Assembly (NCBI RefSeq): GCF_000151665.1
Contig: NW_013171838.1
Location: 881,001-945,000 of the forward strand
Length of the DNA: 64,000 nt
Origin: Blastocystis hominis
Lineage: Eukaryota > Sar > Bigyra > Opalinata > Blastocystidae
Reading direction: 5' to 3'
Below the pieces are notes generated by a model. It did not search any database and was not told the origin of the DNA. It worked only from the letters and a program-made list of their open reading frames with translations. A program made the position numbers and the translations under genes. Of the stretch, positions 1 to 9,100 are shown in pieces (positions within the stretch are counted from its first letter, which is position 1; every line of letters begins with the position of its first letter).

Positions 1-285
1 GTCCTCGCTATCCGTGAATTCAGGTCGTATTTCGCTGTCCGTGTTGATCCATTGTGTCTTGATGCCTGCTTTGTTGGCGACATGTTTGAGCACTTGTGGA
101 CACTTGTTTTCATAGCTCACCTTTCCCATGAAGAAACAGATCTTGTCGAACGAGTGCGGTATCTCGTAGCACAACTGATTGATGAAGAACGACTTACCCG
201 ACTTGGAAGGAGCAATGATGAGCGTGAATTGATTGAGGAATGTGTCCTGACAATCAAGTTCCCAGTCGAACTTCATAATGCCCAT
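1..285 (-). CDS. Virus-type DNA packaging ATPase, N-terminal part
   Basis: The reverse strand reads from the ATG at 285 to the window edge without a stop, giving 95 residues of a longer protein. Near residue 20 it carries a Walker A loop, APSKSGKSFF, after a hydrophobic strand (FTLIIAPSKSGKS), the usual opening of FtsK/HerA-superfamily packaging ATPases (A32-like) of Polintons and related double-jelly-roll viruses. An upstream in-frame TAG fixes this ATG as the first possible start. It begins 12 bases after the stop of the 298-582 ORF on the same strand, which suggests a cotranscribed late block behind the capsid gene. Walker B and the rest of the fold lie outside the window. Other P-loop NTPases cannot be excluded from this fragment alone, but the capsid and integrase neighbours favour packaging. 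Confidence 0.7.
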   Translation of the reverse strand, partial: MGIMKFDWELDCQDTFLNQFTLIIAPSKSGKSFFINQLCYEIPHSFDKICFFMGKVSYENKCPQVLKHVANKAGIKTQWINTDSEIRPEFTDSED

Positions 286-297
286 GCTTTCCTTGTT

Positions 298-582
298 CTA
301 TCGAAGATCCTGCAATTGCTCGTCAATGGTTTGCTCTGGTTGGATGTAGTCGGCTAGTTCTCGCAGTATTTTGGCATATTGCTTGCTCTTCTCTTCATCG
401 GTTTCATTCTCCATCCGTTGTTTGATGGTATCCTGCATTACTTCGGCTTGATTGAGCGTATTTTTTGTTCTTCTCGTCAATCGTTTGTTGTTATACGGAC
501 ATCGATGGTTGAGTCGTCTTATTCGGTTCTTAATGGCGAGCAATGTTGTATCAATGTTAGGAATGTATGGGGAATCTTCCAT
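298..582 (-). CDS. Hypothetical protein of the virus-like element
   Basis: A 94-residue ORF from the ATG at 582. It is mostly hydrophilic, with a basic stretch in the first half (NRIRRLNHRCPYNNKRLTRRTK) followed by a charged, probably helical second half. No family was recognised. It sits between the 144-residue ORF and the packaging ATPase on the same strand, with tight spacing, so it is likely expressed with them. Size and charge would suit a small virion or DNA-binding protein, but that is only inference. Reading could extend upstream only through a non-ATG codon, so the internal ATG was chosen. Confidence 0.45.
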   Translation of the reverse strand: MEDSPYIPNIDTTLLAIKNRIRRLNHRCPYNNKRLTRRTKNTLNQAEVMQDTIKQRMENETDEEKSKQYAKILRELADYIQPEQTIDEQLQDLR

Positions 583-671
583 GACTGTCTGTGGTTGCAC
601 TATTTACTATATCATCCATGGTGACCAAAGTGAAAAATGATTGTCAGGAGAGAAACTCTGTTTCCCTCCCT

Positions 672-1106
672 TTACAGGATGTCATAGTCACATTCATTGT
701 CCTTATCGATAACTTTCATCTGAGTAGCCGTAAGATTTGCGAAAGAAATAACATCACCATCGTCAGTATCGAATTCCTTGCTTATCCCGGTCATCGCGAT
801 GTCAACCGTGGCTTCCTTGAAATCACGGAGAGCAATGCAAGGAACATCCTTTATATTGATTCTAATGGGCTTCTTGTCCTTATCCATGATTCTCATATCT
901 GGTCTCATTTTCACTTTGAACAAGACTTCGTCATTATCATTCGAACGATAGGGAAGATTGTCCTTTTCAGTCGCATCAAGAAGAGCATGCAGATTCTCCG
1001 ATTGTTCATTGGGAAGAATGGTCGTGATATCGTTGAACAGCTTCTTCTTGTCAGTGGTGAACTTTGAGTTGTCACATACGAAAACAATGGTAGCATCGGT
1101 AATCAT
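672..1106 (-). CDS. Hypothetical 144-residue protein of the virus-like element
   Basis: An ORF of 144 codons on the same strand as the candidate capsid gene and directly downstream of it. It contains several short beta-type segments (ATIVFVCD, EVLFKVKMRPDMRI, PIRINIKDVPCIAL) alternating with charged turns, so a mainly beta fold is plausible. In Polintons a short ORF next to the major capsid protein is often the minor capsid (penton, single jelly roll) protein; this one is shorter than a typical penton and I did not recognise motifs, so the role stays open. Its ATG overlaps the TGA of the small ORF at 1103-1207 (ATGA overlap), which could mean termination-reinitiation or a frameshift joining the two. 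Confidence 0.5.
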   Translation of the reverse strand: MITDATIVFVCDNSKFTTDKKKLFNDITTILPNEQSENLHALLDATEKDNLPYRSNDNDEVLFKVKMRPDMRIMDKDKKPIRINIKDVPCIALRDFKEATVDIAMTGISKEFDTDDGDVISFANLTATQMKVIDKDNECDYDIL

Positions 1107-1207
1107 GCAAAAATCTTGGCTGAGTCACCCTTCTCTCTGAAGCCGTCCTTGGTGAGAGAAATGTTAGAAGTGTTGGAAAGATCGAAAACCTGAATCTTGT
1201 TGCTCAT
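1103..1207 (-). CDS. Small ORF (34 aa) overlapping the 144-aa ORF
   Basis: Starts at the ATG at 1207 with MSNKIQVFDLSN and stops at TGA 1103-1105, whose bases overlap the start of the next ORF. A run of five T lies just before the stop. Two readings fit: a genuine short leader-like ORF, or the N-terminus of the 144-residue protein split by a one-base shift at the T run. The start is preceded by the AT-rich sequence ATAAATAGAT also seen before the gene at 4288. Confidence 0.4.
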   Translation of the reverse strand: MSNKIQVFDLSNTSNISLTKDGFREKGDSAKIFA

Positions 1208-1224
1208 ATCTATTTATATTTACT
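1208..1224 (-). promoter_or_regulatory. TATAAATAGA-type promoter next to ATG
   Basis: On the reverse strand the bases immediately before the ATG at 1207 read AATATAAATAGAT. A very similar string, CATAAATAGAA, immediately precedes the ATG at 4288. Such AT-rich boxes a few bases from the start resemble late promoters of DNA viruses. The evidence is two matching sites plus the AT-rich ATAAATG context of the capsid start at 2546. Confidence 0.35.
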
Positions 1225-1256
1225 TATTGAATTCTTTAAGTGATCATAGTTTCCAC

Positions 1257-2546
1257 CTAAGCGTTCACAGTATTGGCACGGATCATGATGAGGTGCATCT
1301 GGGTCGTCGCTGTAACATCGTCTTCCAACTCGATTTCGAATTGGATCTGATTCGATGCTCGCATCGGGAACCACTCGGCTAACGGGAAGGCAAAGATTCG
1401 GAACTGATTCAACCACGTCTTGTACGTCAACAGCGTGTCGTACTCGTCGGAACGACTATTGCAAAGATAGTCCATCCATTCGAAGAACGTGTAATCAATT
1501 CCATCAGGTGTGTTCGTGTTGTCCACATTGATGATACGCTTCTGTTCACCAGCGATGTTCAATGAGATACGCTTGAATCGAATGTCCTTGAGTGTCGAGA
1601 AATCACCATTGTCGTCCGTGAACATCATGAACATCATCTTGACGGGGAAGTTGACCAGCACACGATCATCGATGAAGTTCTGGCCAGTAGGAATACGGAA
1701 CGTCTTGGTCATGATCTGGTTCTTCACCAACTGAGTGTCCTCAGGATCGAAGGTCGAATCATCACTCGTCTTGTAACTGTGATACCAAAGCGTGCACGTG
1801 TCGAAATACACACCGGTGAAAGCCGTGGCTGATGGAATAGCGTCCGGACTTGTAGCGGTATTGATTTTGCCAGCATCGATGTAGAAGTATGCATCGTCGT
1901 TCGTGGGATAGATCTGAGCATCCATCTGCGTGAGAATGATGAATCGTTCCTGAGAACAACCTTCGAAGATGTCTGCAAAGTTCACATTGATCGTCGTGTA
2001 CGCCGTGGTCGAATTGTTGGGCTGTACGAACTTGAGCATGTTGTAGAATAACTTCCCGCCATAAGGTCGACCCAGGATGGCCGCAGCTCTCTCGGTTTCA
2101 TCGTCAGTATCGTAGTCACGGTCATCGTAGTAGATGTAGGACAGTTTCTTCAGTCCTTCGTTCACCACATTGTTGTGCTTGTTGTCCGTGAGTGCATTCA
2201 AGAGTGACCGAATCTGACCGATGTTTTCATTGTCTGCACTCAGAGGCAAAGATGCCAAGTTCTCACCATTCCAATAGGTGTACGTGACCTTCGTGTTGTT
2301 TACAATGCCCGACATGTTCTTCTTCACCGGAACATAGATATCCTTCGACGAACTGCTCGCATTATTTGCCAATCCGGTGATCTTGAGCTTGAAAGTTATT
2401 CGTGACTTGTAGAGATTGAAGTACACGTCATCACCGGATGGAGCGATCGTCCAATTGATCACATCGGTCGACTTGATGTTATTGGACTGATTGCTGAACA
2501 CAATCTGCGATTCGTAGTTATGTACAGGAGGAATTGTAGTAGCCAT
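1257..2546 (-). CDS. Candidate major capsid protein (double jelly roll)
   Basis: A 429-residue intronless ORF. The protein has no signal peptide or membrane helix and is dense in predicted beta strands and aromatic residues. The N-terminal region (SQIVFSNQ, WTIAPSGDDVYFNLYKSRITFKLKI) and the C-terminal region (FRIFAFPLAEWFPMRASNQIQFEIELED) look like capsid proteins of Polintons, adintovirus-like elements and virophages, in which the protein ends in a strand-rich second jelly roll. The length is at the short end for a double jelly-roll capsid protein. It is the head gene of a same-strand block that leads to a packaging ATPase, and it is divergent from the fibre-like gene with 40 bases between starts. 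The call rests on context and overall character; a structure prediction would decide it. Confidence 0.6.
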   Translation of the reverse strand: MATTIPPVHNYESQIVFSNQSNNIKSTDVINWTIAPSGDDVYFNLYKSRITFKLKITGLANNASSSSKDIYVPVKKNMSGIVNNTKVTYTYWNGENLASLPLSADNENIGQIRSLLNALTDNKHNNVVNEGLKKLSYIYYDDRDYDTDDETERAAAILGRPYGGKLFYNMLKFVQPNNSTTAYTTINVNFADIFEGCSQERFIILTQMDAQIYPTNDDAYFYIDAGKINTATSPDAIPSATAFTGVYFDTCTLWYHSYKTSDDSTFDPEDTQLVKNQIMTKTFRIPTGQNFIDDRVLVNFPVKMMFMMFTDDNGDFSTLKDIRFKRISLNIAGEQKRIINVDNTNTPDGIDYTFFEWMDYLCNSRSDEYDTLLTYKTWLNQFRIFAFPLAEWFPMRASNQIQFEIELEDDVTATTQMHLIMIRANTVNA

Positions 2547-2586
2547 TTATTGTAAAGGAAAAACTATTTTCTCTCCTCCATAGTAA

Positions 2587-3846
2587 ATGGCAACACCAAC
2601 ACAACCTGAGAAACTTGTATATCTCCAGAACGGAGTGTTCAAGCGCAAGGAGATGACTGAGGGTATCCAGTACTACTCGGACAACTCTTTCGACACGTTC
2701 GCATTTCCGTCGACCAATGGCAACTACGTGCTTACCAAGACTGGCGATGAGCTCACATGGTCCGAAGAAAGAGCCGAACTTACTTCCATCGATAACACGT
2801 TTTTCAAAGGATCGGACGGACAGGCATTGATTGTCGGTACACAAGGAACCATTCCGTTCTTCAAGACTAATACAACCTTTGGAGGAATCGATTTGCCGTC
2901 CAGCGGAATCTATGTTCTCACAACGGATGACACTACGCCTTTATTAGAAGTCTTCGATGAGTCATTGATATTCGGAACAATGGGCTACGACAACACGTCC
3001 AACAGGTATGCGATTGCAAACTGGAATTCGACCGCGAGCAATCATAAGGACCTTGTATTGCCGAACAAGAGCGGATCATTCTTCCTTCATGCAGACTCGA
3101 GTAACAATTATGACTTCGCCACAATCAATGCCAAGAGTTTCTTCCATGACATCCTGGGAATTGAATCCGATGCACAGAAGATCGTGATATATTGGGATGA
3201 TCAAGCATATGGATTATCACTTCCGACCACGACAGGTTATGCTACGTTCAAGATCGAGAATAGCAGTACGTCGCCAGTCATTACCAATCTAACTCCTTCG
3301 GTAATCTACAAAGACATCCTGGGTTGTACGAGCGAGGAACATTGCCTTGTGTACAATAATGGCGATGAAGTGAGCAAATTGGCGATCCTGACGAGCAGTG
3401 GCAAGTATATGTTGGCAGTGAATGGTGATGTGCCGTCCTTCGTTCCACAGGACACCAAGTTGAGTAAGACATTCGAATATACCTTGACGAGTGGTCATGA
3501 AATCGTATCCGAATCACTCACATCGGCTGGTACAAATCGAACAGAAGCAATCACGTTGAAAGCCGGTACATCCAACTTGATCACGATTGATACGGTGATT
3601 TGGTGTTCGAACTATGAGCAGGTGCTAATGGGATTCACAAGCATGCCGAACCTAGTAATCGGTGCAGACACGGCACGTATTATCAACATTCCATTGAATA
3701 ATCCCGTGCCTACCACATTTGCGAGTGGTTCGTCCGTGATTACACTGACGAAGACGAATCCACTAACGATCGAAGTGGTTGGTAGTGGCGACATCACGAT
3801 CACACATTACTCCCAACAATTGAAGGTGAGCGTGGTTGAACTGTAG
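2587..3846 (+). CDS. Fibre/spike-like structural protein of the element
   Basis: A 419-residue intronless ORF divergent from the candidate capsid gene. It is rich in Thr, Ser, Gly and Asn and contains recurring short units of the type GxYVLTxxxDxxTW: NGNYVLTKTGDELTW, SGIYVLTTDDTTPL, SGSFFLHADSSNN, SGKYMLAVNGDVPSF. Such spaced repeats are typical of beta-structured fibres, spikes or tail-needle-like proteins on virions. No signal peptide or membrane segment is seen. Position and repeat structure suggest a virion surface or host-attachment component; a cell-surface adhesin is less likely given the flanking capsid and integrase genes. No named family was recognised. Confidence 0.5.
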   Translation: MATPTQPEKLVYLQNGVFKRKEMTEGIQYYSDNSFDTFAFPSTNGNYVLTKTGDELTWSEERAELTSIDNTFFKGSDGQALIVGTQGTIPFFKTNTTFGGIDLPSSGIYVLTTDDTTPLLEVFDESLIFGTMGYDNTSNRYAIANWNSTASNHKDLVLPNKSGSFFLHADSSNNYDFATINAKSFFHDILGIESDAQKIVIYWDDQAYGLSLPTTTGYATFKIENSSTSPVITNLTPSVIYKDILGCTSEEHCLVYNNGDEVSKLAILTSSGKYMLAVNGDVPSFVPQDTKLSKTFEYTLTSGHEIVSESLTSAGTNRTEAITLKAGTSNLITIDTVIWCSNYEQVLMGFTSMPNLVIGADTARIINIPLNNPVPTTFASGSSVITLTKTNPLTIEVVGSGDITITHYSQQLKVSVVEL

Positions 3847-3887
3847 GCGGTGGAATCAAAACCAAAGTGAAAGACAATCCCGCGAAT

Positions 3888-4288
3888 TCACTTTGGTTGC
3901 AATCGCACATGTAATTTGTTGTTGGTCTTGACAGTCTTGTTTACCTTCTTATATCCTCTTATGAACTCGTCGATTTCGTACTGATCAAAGGCTACACCAT
4001 CGATTCTGATTTCGATGTTTTCATTGAGCGCATCGACACAATGACCATCGATGATGTACTTGTCACCTCCCCAATAATTCAAGTCTGGATGCTTTACGCT
4101 GTAGCTATTCTGAAGACAGATATACCGAAGTATTTTCTGGATGTCGGGTGAATAGAACGAAACCATCTGAAGTGTCGTATCCAGATAACATACATTCCAG
4201 TCACTAGATCACCGATGAACGAGTTGATCATGTCACATATGTATCGCCGGACAATTTCACGTCTTTCTTTAGTCATCCAGGAATCCAT
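3888..4288 (-). pseudogene. Frame-broken gene of the virus-like element
   Basis: Two overlapping reverse-strand ORFs look like one gene. The first runs from the ATG at 4288 (MDSWMTKERREIVRRYICDM...) and loses sense after about residue 32. The second (ending at 3888) is coherent from roughly 4190 onward: VSFYSPDIQKILRYICLQNS, then a Tyr/Asp-rich stretch NYWGGDKYIIDGHC. The shift falls near 4180-4200. Either the copy is decayed, a base is missing in the assembly, or programmed frameshifting is used. No product family was recognised. The upstream ATAAATAGAA box matches that at 1208-1224. Confidence 0.45.
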
Positions 4289-4302
4289 TTCTATTTATGA
4301 AT
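4289..4302 (-). promoter_or_regulatory. TATAAATAGA-type promoter next to ATG
   Basis: Reverse strand reads TTCATAAATAGAA directly before the ATG at 4288, matching the box before the ATG at 1207 (ATAAATAGA core in both). Confidence 0.35.
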
Positions 4303-4320
4303 ACATTATTTCACTTTAAT

Positions 4321-4497
4321 TTATGTTGGACTGATTGTGATGTCACTTCCACTATCATCTTCGGATTCATTCTTTTCGTTGTAAACACATAGACAGCTAC
4401 AGTGATCTTTGCATTTCGAGTCAACCACCAGTTTGTGATTCTTCCTCTTACTCATCCATTTCCATATCCCTTTCAACCATTGAATAAAGCGGTTCAT
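4321..4497 (-). CDS. Small Trp/Cys-containing ORF (58 aa)
   Basis: A 58-codon ORF (ATG at 4497, TAA at 4321). The N-terminus is Trp-rich and amphipathic (MNRFIQWLKGIWKWMSKRKN), then comes a compact cysteine cluster CKDHCSCLC and an acidic tail (ESEDDSGSD). The start codon lies two bases from the ATG of the divergent integrase, so the two share a tiny control region. The cysteine cluster could bind metal. It is not recognised, and being short it may be fortuitous. Confidence 0.35.
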   Translation of the reverse strand: MNRFIQWLKGIWKWMSKRKNHKLVVDSKCKDHCSCLCVYNEKNESEDDSGSDITISPT

Positions 4498-4499
4498 TT

Positions 4500-5093
4500 A
4501 TGAATGAGATCAAGGAACTACGCAAGCCAGCAAAACGAAGAGGTGCAACTCGAGTGATCATCATTGGGTTCAAACGGAACATATACTTCATCGATCTCAT
4601 CGATTTCTATTCCAAACAACACAAATCCATACAGGAAGTATTAGGAAGACAAAAGAGTACTGGATTCTACAAGAATCGTGGATACAAGTATGTCCTTGTA
4701 TGTATTGATGGATATTCGAAATACCTGATGACTCGGAAACTGAAAAGCAAAAGTGTTACAGAAGGCACTCATGCGATGAAGGACATCATTCAGACATATG
4801 GTGAATCACCAAAGCATATTTGCTCGGATCGAGGTACCGAGTTCACCAATACGATCTTTCGTACCAACATCTTGGACAAGTATGACATCACCATGTATCA
4901 CATGGATTCAGCGAATAAGGCAGTACTAGCTGAACGAACAATTCGAGATATCAAGGAAGACATCATGGTTCCATTCAATCAATCAATCAATCAATGGAAA
5001 GGTGTATGGTTCGACTTGATCGATGGTGCAGTTCGTAGACACATTACACTCATTATTTCAAATTCAGTCATTTTTATTATTATTCATTCATAG
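4500..5093 (+). CDS. Retroviral-type (rve) integrase, truncated
   Basis: A 197-residue ORF with the DDE core of the retroviral/Polinton integrase family. The strand FIDLIDFYSKQ supplies a first Asp, YKYVLVCIDGYSKYLMTRKL is the usual continuation, HICSDRGTEFTN carries the second Asp, and LAERTIRDIKE carries the catalytic Glu at the expected spacing. These residues catalyse 3' processing and strand transfer of element ends. An N-terminal zinc (HHCC) domain is not visible and the C-terminus dissolves into an AT-rich tail (TLIISNSVIFIIIHS), so the C-terminal DNA-binding or chromodomain part is missing. The ORF is probably a truncated remnant and may mark the right end of the element. Confidence 0.8.
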   Translation: MNEIKELRKPAKRRGATRVIIIGFKRNIYFIDLIDFYSKQHKSIQEVLGRQKSTGFYKNRGYKYVLVCIDGYSKYLMTRKLKSKSVTEGTHAMKDIIQTYGESPKHICSDRGTEFTNTIFRTNILDKYDITMYHMDSANKAVLAERTIRDIKEDIMVPFNQSINQWKGVWFDLIDGAVRRHITLIISNSVIFIIIHS

Positions 5094-5626
5094 CTATTAT
5101 TATTATTGATTGCCATATTAGAAATTCGTAATTCTTTGCTTACATTGATTTAGTATCTTTCATATGCTTAGAATTCAGTTATTATTTTTGATAGCCTAAA
5201 CTCAATGCATGAATAGTGAAAAGGACAGAAAGTTGCAACAGCAACAACAATAGTCATCGCTAGCAGTGGACCCATCGTTTTACCAAATGATACTGTCAAC
5301 AATACTATATGCAATACACAATCATCAAATCAATCTATTGATGTGTAGTCACAGCACTCAATCCTATCATGCAAAGCGATGACCAAAATACTACTTTTTA
5401 TTTTTGCGTCATTCTGAGTCAATTCAAATTGATTTTTCTTTTTAGTTATTTGGGATTGGCATATATTCTACGTATATACTTGTTGCTTTCCAACCATATT
5501 TAACCCTTTTTTGTCTTTCCAAAGAGCAATCTAGTTGTTAGAGTAACCAGAATCGTTCGATCTGTTGCTTTCATTCAACTATCAACAAAAGTAGTAGTCA
5601 TGTTTCCACAATATGACTATTAAATA
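5094..5626. other. AT-rich non-coding spacer
   Basis: About 530 bases of AT-rich sequence with short ATT repeats. No gene, terminal repeat or motif could be supported by eye. It lies between the truncated integrase and the GST remnant and may include the degraded right end of the element. Confidence 0.5.
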
Positions 5627-5954
5627 GATTTGCTTCTCTTGTATTACAAGCATGCTTTTCTTTACAACACGGGTTTCTGGAATTCTTCTTAACTGAGAGA
5701 ATAAACTATTTGACAAACTTGGAAAACCTGTATATTCGTTATGGAGTATTAACTTTGTGATATCATTCATTATTAATGCATAGAAACGATTTATGTTTTC
5801 GGATGTTCCCACAAATGCAGATGCTTTTGCTTATTCTACCGTAATTGACATGGAGCGCAAATGCGAAGATTCGCTTGAAGGATTCCCTACTCTAAAGAAA
5901 TGGAGAGCTGATTTTGAGAGTTTGGATGAAGTGAAGGCCTATTTGGCTTTATGA
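5627..5954 (+). pseudogene. Decayed glutathione S-transferase copy (C-terminal part)
   Basis: This stretch matches the second and third exons of the intact GST gene at 19820-20475. A segment translates as DLLLLYYKHAF (compare DMLNLYYRYAF), then after a frame change as LENLYIRYG (compare LENLYLRYG), followed by an intron-like gap ending in TAG at 5783. The last exon then runs from KRFMFSDVP to EVKAYLAL and a TGA, collinear with KRFMVSDAP ... EVKAYLAV. Even the intron position is conserved. A stop and at least one frameshift disrupt the upstream exon and no first exon is visible, so this is a 5'-truncated pseudogene beside the virus-like element. The last exon is well preserved, so the decay is recent or that exon is still used. 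Confidence 0.7.
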
Positions 5955-6121
5955 TAGAAATGATTGATTTCTATGTTCTATAATATTACAAATGTGTTAT
6001 AGTATTGTGTTGTTTATTGAAACCATTCTATTTATAGACAATATCATTTTGAATCTACAAATGAACAGCAATGGTTAGTTCCTCAAACAATCAGACAGAC
6101 AATTCTTTATTCTCATTCCCC

Positions 6122-9100
6122 CTATTTTTTGTTTTCCTCATTTCTTTCACCCTCTTCATTCTGGTTTCCTTCCTCTCCGTCCTCTTCTTCACCCTCTTTA
6201 AACTGCTTCAACGATTCATTTAGCAAACTCATAAAAGCATAATCCTGCTTGTCCACAGGATATTCAATATCCTCCTCAAGCTGATGCCATCGGTTTCTCT
6301 CCACAGGATTCGTCTTATATTCTCGAATCAGCACGCTTTGACTCTTCGCTTCATCTGCATGCTCCGGTTCACCCGCCAGATCTCCAACGCCTTCATATTC
6401 CTCTTCCAACAGATCATGCAGCTTCTGCACATTCTCCAGCGTCACTTTCAGCTTTCCTTCCTTCGTCAGCACTTGGTCCTGGGCAATTCTCAGGTTTCCG
6501 TTCTTGTCTCGCATCGACTCCCAGTCCACCGAAGCGCCTCCCGTCGGGATTTCTTTCATCCACTCCTTCATTACAGGGACTTCGAACCAATTCAAATCCA
6601 TGTAATCCTCTCGCAGCGAGTTCGGAATGCCCGCGTAGAACTCTGCGGCGCTCAGACTTTCGATTCCTCGCTTTGCTGGCTCTCCCACAGTGAACTGCGT
6701 AGCAGCCGGATCGGTGAACAAGCGATGGTTGTAGCCAAATCGGTCGAATCCATCGTTCACGTCACTATGCGTGTGGACATCGCGACCGAAGTAATCGGTG
6801 TCAGGAAGCAACTCCAGGTCTTCGTTGCGTCCGTAATACTCCAGATTGCTGTCGTCTGAGAGGTGATACAAGTCGTAGATCTGCTGGTTCGAGGCTTCTG
6901 AATCCATGATCGTCTCCAAGATGCTCTGGCGCAGCGAACGCGCTTCGTTCACGAATTCGCGATTGGGATCGATCAGAGGAAGCTGGCGGAAATAGAAAAT
7001 GATCTGATCCCACTGCTCGTGGGGCTCGAAATACTCCTCGATCGCAGTTAAGACAACGTAGGGATCCGCACAGTCCAGCTCCAGCGCATTCTGGAACAGT
7101 TCCTCGGAATAGTTGAACTGTTTCTGCCTCGCTGCCAGCACGGCCTTGTCTACCAATAGACGAGGCATCATATGAGTCGCTGTTTCATACGGTTCGTCAT
7201 CGTCATCTTCATCATCGCTGCTGTCGTCGCCTGCTTCTTCCTCGTCCACTTCTTCATCAGCGTCTTCTGCCCATTCCAATCGACCATCCACCACTTCCAC
7301 TTCGTCTTGGTATTCATCTATCATTGGTTACGATCCATCCACCCATCTACCGATTAGAACGTCGAGTAACGTGCTCGCCTCTTCGTAGTCTCCACACTCA
7401 ATACTCATCTACAGAATACAAAAGCAAGGCGAGAATACGCGAATCACCGACCGAGCGAGATCATCCGTCGGCGTAATCTCGTATGCGCGCCGGAACATTT
7501 CTTTGGAGAGCTCAAACTCGTTCATCTCCTCCAAAAACTCCGCATATTGCATGAACAGCATCGCGTTCGTGGGAATTCGCTTCACGCCCTCTGCATAAAT
7601 GTAGTTCAACACACGAGGATCTGCGTGGCCTTCGCACGCAGACAGCAAATACTGGTAGGTGAGCACAGAATCGGGCTTCTTCGCGATCTGCTCCTGAATC
7701 GCAGCGAGAGCTTTGTTTCATCACAATTCCACACTCCTCACCTTTGTCGTATTCCTTGTTGCGAAGCAAGGATTCCACGAGATGAGCCGAAATCACGCGC
7801 TCTTCCGGGAACTACTCTCTCACCCAGTCTCCAAAATAAAACTTTCGCAGCGGCTTCCTGCGCGAGTTGCTGGTACAAATCGAGCAGCTGGTGGTCTCGC
7901 AGGTATTGCAAGTAATACTACGCTCAATGCACTCGTCGATCGCTACGTTCCACGTCTGCGAATCGCTGTTCGGCTGGTCGACGGCTGCTTGAAGCAGCTC
8001 CAACGCGGACGATTGGCTGTCGGTGAGTTCGGTGAGTTCGGCGAGCATCTTCACCGCTTGGGGCTGCGCCGAAGCGTCCTGCAAGGCCTGCTTCATCGCT
8101 GCAGCCGAGTTTGGGATGTCGTTGAGGAACTACGCCTCATCGAATTCGAAGAGAAGGGCACATAGTAGTACTTCGCGAGCTCGAGCTGGAGAAATCCGGT
8201 ACCGGGGAGCGAACTGCGCGCCTGAATCGCATGCTGCAGACTAGAAATAGAGAAGGAAGCGAAGATGAGTACATCAGGATGGCCTTCTCGATATATCCAT
8301 CGTCCAATTCGCGACGTGCCCAGCTCTATCGCTCGTCCGACCCATCCAATCGTACCAGAATCACGTCCAGTTTGTTCGGAGCGAGTTTGACCGCTTGGGA
8401 GAATTGGTCACGCATCACTGCTCGCTGTTCTCGCGGGTCCAAAAACAGCAACTCGTCGAATTGCACCGGAGCTTCTTCTGTCTGCTCCCTCTCATTCTCA
8501 TCGTCTTCGTCTTCGTTATCGTTGTTGTCATCATCGCGTTCGTCGAATAGACGTGTGGGACGTGCATTAAAAGATGACGAAGGGGATTGTGGCTTCTTGC
8601 GCAGAGCGGATTTTCGATTGCGAATTCGCTGAAGAGCGCGCTGGTACTTCAGCATGGATTTGAAATCGCCCTAGAGCTCAAACCATCCAGGGAAAGCGCA
8701 CTGCAGTCTTTTCCAACATGCAAAGATCGGCGAGAATCCCAGTGTGGAGAGGATTGGACTTGAACACTGCTCTCGATACAGAAAGCAAAACCTACGTTCT
8801 CGTAGGATCACACGCGCCTCGTCTATGCAGCCTGCTTCGAGCTCCAACATCGCACAGGCTCGCAAGTGGGGAATGTCGGCACTTTTCTAAATGACACTTT
8901 CATCCCACGCGTTACAGAGGTTCGAAGATACAAACGAGAAGAGCGCAAGCTGTCGTTGAATTCCTCCGTCATAATCTCCGCAACTCTAGAAACAAGGAAA
9001 AAGAAAGCTTCTTACTCATCATCATAATTGCCATCAGTTACAAGTTCTCTGCGTCGGAATGTTGCTTGCATAGAATACGGAGAACTACTCCGCACTCTAG

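Larger units (their letters stand above)
1..5093. mobile_element. Polinton/Maverick-like virus-derived element, partial
   Basis: This block has a different style from the rest of the window: eight or nine closely packed, intronless ORFs on both strands. They include a Walker A ATPase of packaging type (1-285), a candidate major capsid protein (1257-2546), a fibre-like structural protein (2587-3846) and a retroviral-type integrase core (4500-5093). Packaging ATPase plus capsid protein plus rve integrase is the signature set of Polintons/Mavericks; protein-primed DNA polymerase and cysteine protease genes are not in view and could lie beyond the left edge. One gene is frame-broken (3888-4288) and the integrase ends early, so this copy is probably decaying. 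No terminal inverted repeat was recognised by eye. The class assignment is an inference from gene content. Confidence 0.72.

Noticed and set aside
1-640. Forward ORFs of 60-100 codons at the left edge
   Set aside because: They are antisense to the packaging ATPase and the 94-residue ORF, which have motif or context support.
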